Shown one piece after another: positions 28,513 through 31,842 of a stretch of 31,842 nt of DNA. Each line of letters begins with the position of its first letter. Position 1 is the stretch's first letter. The notes beneath the pieces are model-generated. The model did no database searches, was not told the DNA's origin, and worked only from the letters and a program-made list of their open reading frames with translations. The translations under genes and the position numbers were made by a program. Source of the stretch: a virus; IMG/VR virus record IMGVR_UViG_3300048930_000428, positions 1-31,842 of that record. One strand, 5' to 3'.

Positions 28513-29093
28513 TCTATACACACCGCAACGGGGAGGCTGAGCCGCCCAGCGTGCCCGGCGAATACTGGTTCGACGGTGCGATCTTGGGTGACAATGGGCC
28601 ACTGTCTGCTTTCCCGCCAGGGACTCACATCCGTGATCGGGTGAAAGTCGAGCAGCCCAGATGGGCGCGGGAACCCGGCCTACTGGTCGAACTACCCTAC
28701 GGTGAATTGCCGGAGTGTTTCCCCCCCTGGCAGGTCGTAGGCCGCTGGTGGGGGCCGATTGTCCAGCCGTGGGAGGCAACCACGCCGGACCCGGTGCGGG
28801 GAACGCTTTCAGCCCGGCCATTTACGGCGGAAGAAGTGCGCGTCGTGGCATCCTTCGAGTTCGACGGCGAAACGTGGCAACCCATGCCTGACCCCACCCC
28901 CACCCCGAACGCGATGATCGCCGCCCTGTGCCAGATCGGGGCAGTCGAGTTCGAGCAGGACGGCGACCAGATCGCCTGTTGGGTCTACGCAGAGACGCTG
29001 CCCTATGGCTGGGACGTGTTTGTCGGCGCAACCCCCGAGGAGGCGCTGCGCAGCGCCTGGGCGAGCCTCTGCCAGCCCACAGCCCCGGCCTGA
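28509..29093 (+). CDS. Early protein with PGEYWFDG N-terminus and EEALRSAW C-terminus (194 aa)
   Basis: It overlaps the upstream gene by four bases. The N-terminal half (1-95) has VPGEYWFDG, VKVEQ and WGPIVQPWE. The C-terminal half (about 125-190) has ALCQIGAVEFEQDGDQIACWV and TPEEALRSAWASL, the module shared with the preceding protein. A 94-base gap follows. It contains the frame ALEAAWSELPDLAGVDVF, which looks like a broken further copy of the module's end. The function is unknown. Confidence 0.58.
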   Translation: MIYTHRNGEAEPPSVPGEYWFDGAILGDNGPLSAFPPGTHIRDRVKVEQPRWAREPGLLVELPYGELPECFPPWQVVGRWWGPIVQPWEATTPDPVRGTLSARPFTAEEVRVVASFEFDGETWQPMPDPTPTPNAMIAALCQIGAVEFEQDGDQIACWVYAETLPYGWDVFVGATPEEALRSAWASLCQPTAPA

Positions 29094-29187
29094 AGAGCCG
29101 CCCTGGAAGCCGCCTGGTCGGAGCTGCCCGACCTGGCAGGCGTCGATGTGTTCGCCCACCTGGGCGCACCGTATGGAGAGGATCACA

Positions 29188-29451
29188 ATGGATCGCTTGA
29201 TGGACCTGGCCCGCGAGACCGCCAATCACACCAACGGGCATGAAGAGTATCGGCTGGAAGGCAACGATCTGCTGGAGGCGGCGATCATCGCTGTGGAAAA
29301 AGCCGCCCACTGGATGAACCCTCAGTTCTTCCATCCGGGCAATTACGAACACGCCCGCGACATGGCGAACCTGCGGGTAGGCGTAGCGCTCGCCGTCGAA
29401 ATGCGGGCGCTGCGCAAGGTTCTCGAATCTCGCCAGGAGCCGTCCCCATGA
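29188..29451 (+). CDS. Helical early protein (87 aa)
   Basis: The ATG at 29188 follows GGAGAGG. The 87-residue acidic protein is helical (LLEAAIIAVEKAAHWMN and RVGVALAVEMRALRKVLE). Its last codons overlap the next gene's start. No family is recognised. Confidence 0.6.
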   Translation: MDRLMDLARETANHTNGHEEYRLEGNDLLEAAIIAVEKAAHWMNPQFFHPGNYEHARDMANLRVGVALAVEMRALRKVLESRQEPSP

Positions 29452-29648
29452 GCCTGGTCCGCACTGCCTACACCCTGGCCTGCGACCGCTGCAATGCGCG
29501 CTTCGCCCACGGAGCCGACACCCCAGCCCGGGTGCGCGCCAACGCCAAACGGCACGGATGGGCGCGCGTCCATCTGAGTCACCAGGATTGGTGGCGCAAG
29601 AGCGACCTGTGCCCCAAGTGCCTGGAGCAGTGGCTGCGGGAACAGTAG
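29448..29648 (+). CDS. Small zinc-finger-type protein (66 aa)
   Basis: Two CxxC pairs (C12/C15 in CDRC and C55/C58 in CPKC) are separated by 39 residues. The central part is basic (RANAKRHGWARVHLSH). This is a common layout of small phage zinc proteins that bind DNA or host factors. The gene overlaps the upstream stop (ATGA). Confidence 0.65.
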   Translation: MSLVRTAYTLACDRCNARFAHGADTPARVRANAKRHGWARVHLSHQDWWRKSDLCPKCLEQWLREQ

Positions 29649-29677
29649 CCGCCGCGCCTACCCTAATCAAATAGATT

Positions 29678-29707
29678 GCCCTGGCGGTGTTGGAAGCACC
29701 CCAGGGC
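29678..29707 (+). promoter_or_regulatory. Hairpin before the last early gene
   Basis: GCCCTGG-C-GGTG (29678-29689) pairs with CACC-CCAGGGC (29697-29707), giving an 11-base-pair stem with one bulge and a 7-base loop. It sits in the 87-base gap before the gene at 29736 and, like the other gap hairpins, is not followed by a T-run. Confidence 0.6.
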
Positions 29708-29735
29708 GTGAGCAAACCTAGCTAGGAGGCTTGCT

Positions 29736-30500
29736 ATGCACCAGTATACACACAATCGGGACGCGCGCCCCAACGCGTTTGTCCCGGCCCTGCCCGACAT
29801 CCTCGACCCACCGCCCGATCCCAAACCCGTCGATAGCCCGGCCGCGCCCCAGTTGGACGTGGGGCTGGGCTGTGTCGTGATCAGCGCCAATGTGCTGGTG
29901 ACGGTGGTGATCGTGGTCGGCGTCTGGATCGACTCGTCCGAAGCCGGCCGCGCCATCCTCAGCGGCGCGTTGTACTTTGGCATCACCACGCCGGTCTACG
30001 TGTCGATGGTGACCAATACCCTCACCAGCGTGGTTGCCACCTGGCAGCGCGAGCGGACTGAGCGTCACCGCATCGACGCCTACACGGATCTCTCCGAGTT
30101 GGCGCTGCGCTATCGCATCCGTGTCGAGCGCAATGAGACCCTGCGCCTGCGCCAACAGGTCGCCCTGCCCCCGCCCCCCGCAGACCCTCCGCAGGGGGTC
30201 TCCCCGTCTCCCCGCTTTGTTGCGCCCTACGCCGATGGGGACCGGGCCAAACAGGAGGCGATCACCTGGCTGGCCGGCCTGTACGGGGAGGACGGTCTGC
30301 CCGACCCGCGCAAGGTATCGACCAACGGCACACCCCCCGGCTGGTTGAAGATCAGGATGCTGGGCAGCACCCGCGGCGGCGGCTCGCGTGAGGCCGGGCT
30401 GTGGCTGCTGCACCAGGGCATCGTGCAGAAGCACGACCGCAACTACCGGCTCAATTTGGGTCGCTACCCCAACCGCATGACCCTGCGCGACCTGGCGTAG
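29736..30500 (+). CDS. Membrane protein with helix-rich C-terminal domain (254 aa)
   Basis: The ATG follows TAGGAGG. The N-terminal 40 residues are proline-rich and polar. Two membrane segments follow (about 42-64 and 73-97). Next comes a charged helical region (RERTERHRIDAYTDLSELALRYRIRVERNETLRLRQQV), a proline-rich linker and a C-terminal domain (about 185-254) that resembles a winged helix (REAGLWLLHQGIVQKHDRNYRL). It is the last gene of the early operon, ahead of two hairpins. A membrane-anchored DNA-binding protein is possible. Confidence 0.62.
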   Translation: MHQYTHNRDARPNAFVPALPDILDPPPDPKPVDSPAAPQLDVGLGCVVISANVLVTVVIVVGVWIDSSEAGRAILSGALYFGITTPVYVSMVTNTLTSVVATWQRERTERHRIDAYTDLSELALRYRIRVERNETLRLRQQVALPPPPADPPQGVSPSPRFVAPYADGDRAKQEAITWLAGLYGEDGLPDPRKVSTNGTPPGWLKIRMLGSTRGGGSREAGLWLLHQGIVQKHDRNYRLNLGRYPNRMTLRDLA

Positions 30501-30508
30501 CGCACTCC

Positions 30509-30538
30509 GGGGTGCAGGGGTGATCACCCTCGCACCCC
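30509..30538 (+). repeat. Hairpin after the early operon
   Basis: GGGGTGC (30509-30515) pairs with GCACCCC (30532-30538), and the perfect palindrome GGGTGATCACCC (30518-30529) lies between them. It starts nine bases after the last early stop. No T-run follows, and the true terminator lies at 30560-30590. Confidence 0.55.
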
Positions 30539-30559
30539 ACCCCCACCCCCGACACACGG

Positions 30560-30590
30560 CCCCGGCCACCTCAGCGCCGGGGCTTTTGTT
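30560..30590 (+). terminator. Intrinsic terminator of the early operon
   Basis: CCCCGGC (30560-30566) pairs with GCCGGGG (30576-30582) over a 9-base loop and is followed by CTTTTGTT. It lies 60 bases after the last early gene. Confidence 0.82.
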
Positions 30591-30829
30591 TGGTGTGCTA
30601 TCTTGTACAGAGGTTCGATTTCAAGCGAGGTGGATGCAAGTGGAAGGTTCTACGAGGGCAGAGGCACAGGCACTCTACGGCTCGCCTGTGTCATGACGCT
30701 CAGATCGCTGCTTCCCAACAGGATGCCCCAGGAGTTAGTGGACCTGGAGTAGTGGGACAAAAAACACGCGGCCGGGGAGTGATCCCCGACTGTGTGGTGA
30801 TAAATAGACGATTATCGGTCGATAACAGC
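30591..30829. other. Gap without a supported gene
   Basis: Frames here are short or lack coding character. A hairpin CGGGGA-GTGA-TCCCCG (30773-30788) and a TTATCG-GT-CGATAA inverted repeat (30812-30825) are visible. A 20-codon frame beginning MQVEGSTRAEAQ (from about 30632) could be a gene remnant but is too short to call. Confidence 0.5.
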
Positions 30830-30862
30830 AAGCCCCACCGGGTAAGGGTGGGGCTTCTCTTT
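30830..30862 (+). terminator. Second intrinsic terminator
   Basis: AAGCCCCACC (30830-30839) pairs perfectly with GGTGGGGCTT (30847-30856) over a 7-base loop, followed by CTCTTT. It may back up the terminator at 30560-30590 before the convergent minus-strand tail genes, or end an unseen small RNA made from the gap. Confidence 0.75.
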
Positions 30863-30917
30863 GCCTGCTTATCAGTTGGTGCGCTGTGCCCACTGTAGCC
30901 CCTCTACAGGCCGTTCC

Positions 30918-30951
30918 CGTCCGCACCGGACACACGTCCGCACCGGACACA
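30918..30951. repeat. Tandem 17-base repeat, each unit a small hairpin
   Basis: CGTCCGCACCGGACACA occurs twice in direct succession (30918-30934 and 30935-30951). Each unit contains GTCCG-CAC-CGGAC, a perfect 5-base stem with a 3-base loop. The repeat lies in the convergent gap, about 65 bases beyond the stop of the minus-strand gene at 31017. Confidence 0.72.
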
Positions 30952-31016
30952 CACACGACAACGGGGCGGCGACCCGTCTACGCCCCTCCTGTTGCCTTGC
31001 GCCTAGCCCGGTTTGG

Positions 31017-31271
31017 CTACTCCCAGGTCAGGCTGTCCAACTCCGTCTGCGCCGCGGCCGCAGCTTCGGCCTTGACGACGTTGGCGCGGTGGATCTGCGC
31101 CTGCGCCTGCATGTGGCGCACCAGCGCCGCAGCCACCGCATCGGCGCGCTGCTTGTTGGTCCCCGTCGCGCCGATGCTGTCGGCATAGGCACTCAGCAGC
31201 GCCGCGGCTTTGCCGTCCGGGCCGCTGGCCGTGCCGGTCAGTGCGCCGATGGTAATGGTCAGGTTTGCCAT
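31017..31271 (-). CDS. Small tail-associated or hypothetical phage protein (84 aa)
   Basis: The ATG at 31271 follows an 11-base G tract that serves as, or replaces, its ribosome-binding site. The 84-residue protein opens with a strand (NLTITIGALTG), then is alanine-rich and helical (RADAVAAALVRHMQAQAQIHRANVVKAEAAAAAQTELDSL). It directly follows the tail-fibre-like gene, five bases beyond the A of its stop codon TAG across the G tract. A chaperone or small accessory protein of the fibre is a guess. Confidence 0.6.
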   Translation of the reverse strand: MANLTITIGALTGTASGPDGKAAALLSAYADSIGATGTNKQRADAVAAALVRHMQAQAQIHRANVVKAEAAAAAQTELDSLTWE

Positions 31272-31275
31272 GTGT

Positions 31276-31286
31276 CCCCCCCCCCC
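31276..31286. repeat. Homopolymer C11 (G11 on the coding strand)
   Basis: Eleven Cs lie between the stop of the tail-fibre-like gene and the ATG of the next gene. On the coding strand this is an 11-base G run at ribosome-binding distance (four bases) from the start. Such tracts slip easily during replication. Confidence 0.85.
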
Positions 31287-31842
31287 TAAATGAAATAAAA
31301 CCCGGTGGCATTGATAAAATCGCCCGCGGCCAGGTCGCTGATCTGCACCCCGGCCCCGGCCCCGTCATCCTGCGAGGAGGCCAGTGTCAGATAGGCCACG
31401 TTGCTGGAGATATGGCCGGTCAACATCGTCGCCGTGCCGGGAAAATTGACGCCTGAAACATAGACCGTGCAGCGGGCGCGTGCGCCGACGGAATTGAGCG
31501 ATGTGACCGGCAGCGAAAAGCGCGCGTCACCACCGCCACCGCTGATGGTGTTGATCTGCAAAAGGAAGGAGAACAACACGACATTAGCAATGCGCGTATA
31601 CGTGCCGCTGTTGGCGGTGTAGGCGATGGTTGGGTTGCTGCTGCTGCCGGTCACGACCGGCGACCAGGTTGCCGCTTCGTCCGCCCCCAGGCCGATGTTA
31701 GCGCCAAACGTCTGTTTGGCGTTCCATGTCGCCGCCAGGTCCAACACGCCGAACTCGGACAAGGCGATCTTCTTGTCCTTGTCGGTCGGGTCTGACACAT
31801 CCCGCACCAGCAGCAAATCTCCGGTCGCCGGCGCGGTGAGCG
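31286..31842 (-). CDS. Tail-fibre or receptor-binding-like protein, truncated at the window edge
   Basis: The frame is open to the right edge, so the true start lies outside. Visible residues begin LTAPATGDLLLVRDVSD, then DPTDKDKKIALSEFGVLDLAATWNAKQTFGANIG, the style of phage fibre repeats. The C-terminal region (about 140 residues) is beta-rich and resembles a C1q/TNF-like trimeric tip (YTRIANVVLFSFLLQINTISGGG, and YLTLASSQDDGAGA near the end). It ends FINATGFYFI, a strand, as trimeric fibre tips do. It would bind the host surface. If the genome is circular, this gene joins the late operon leaving the left edge. Confidence 0.7.
   Translation of the reverse strand, partial: LTAPATGDLLLVRDVSDPTDKDKKIALSEFGVLDLAATWNAKQTFGANIGLGADEAATWSPVVTGSSSNPTIAYTANSGTYTRIANVVLFSFLLQINTISGGGGDARFSLPVTSLNSVGARARCTVYVSGVNFPGTATMLTGHISSNVAYLTLASSQDDGAGAGVQISDLAAGDFINATGFYFI

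Noticed and set aside
28822-29715. Minus-strand frame of about 297 codons in the early region
   Set aside because: It runs across at least three coupled plus-strand genes and has arginine-rich, low-complexity sequence without a ribosome-binding site.
30590-30898. Plus-strand frame of about 102 codons in the gap after the early operon
   Set aside because: It crosses two hairpins including a terminator, and its composition is not protein-like.

Overview
The window is a GC-rich stretch of a temperate tailed (Caudoviricetes-type) phage or prophage. It has three blocks. The late block (about 1-13.5 kb) and a replication and middle block (13.7-21.1 kb) both run on the minus strand. An integrase, a tRNA gene and an early block (21.2-30.5 kb) run mostly on the plus strand. 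A short tail-gene fragment on the minus strand closes the right edge. Both ends cut through genes, so this is part of a larger genome. If that genome is circular, the tail fragment at 31.3-31.8 kb would belong to the late block that runs off the left edge. Small membrane proteins, SPP1/Mu-type head genes and a muramidase-type endolysin suggest a phage of a GC-rich environmental bacterium. Chloroflexota is a guess from protein style only and was not tested.

Late block, in transcription order from about 13.55 kb down to 1. First comes a lysis cassette: XhlA-like protein, membrane protein, holin, a large two-enzyme endolysin, LL-H-like holin and a micro membrane protein. A packaging and portal module follows: TerS, TerL, Gp6-like portal, a small coiled-coil protein and MuF/gp7. 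Next are a glycosyltransferase-like gene and several beta-rich appendage-like genes. Then comes a second, clearly different TerS-TerL pair, with the start of another gene (possibly a portal) cut by the left edge. Two complete, non-identical terminase pairs in one orientation, with no capsid gene between them, is the most unusual layout feature.

Replication and middle block, from 21.07 kb down to 13.74 kb. It holds small membrane proteins, a replication initiator with five iteron-like repeats inside its gene (a candidate lambda-like origin), a DnaC-type helicase loader, a run of tightly coupled small genes, an ECF-like sigma factor, a DUF1737-like protein, a spanin-like protein, a MazG-like hydrolase, two zinc-binding-type proteins and a winged-helix protein. 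A strong intrinsic terminator at 13681-13712 separates it from the lysis genes.

Control and early block. A tyrosine integrase (21201-22223) is followed by an intact tRNA-Arg(GCG) and a palindrome-rich noncoding stretch that may hold attP. A 101-residue XRE regulator (23251-23556, minus) faces the early operon across a switch region. In that region two near-consensus sigma70-type promoters are mirror images, each with the same palindromic operator between -35 and -10. The early operon carries a Rad52-like annealing protein, a VVA0879-like zinc protein, a gene carrying a DUF5131 (Gp37/Gp68) remnant, and many small orphan genes built from recurring modules. Strong GC hairpins sit in its gene gaps, and it ends at a terminator at 30560-30590.
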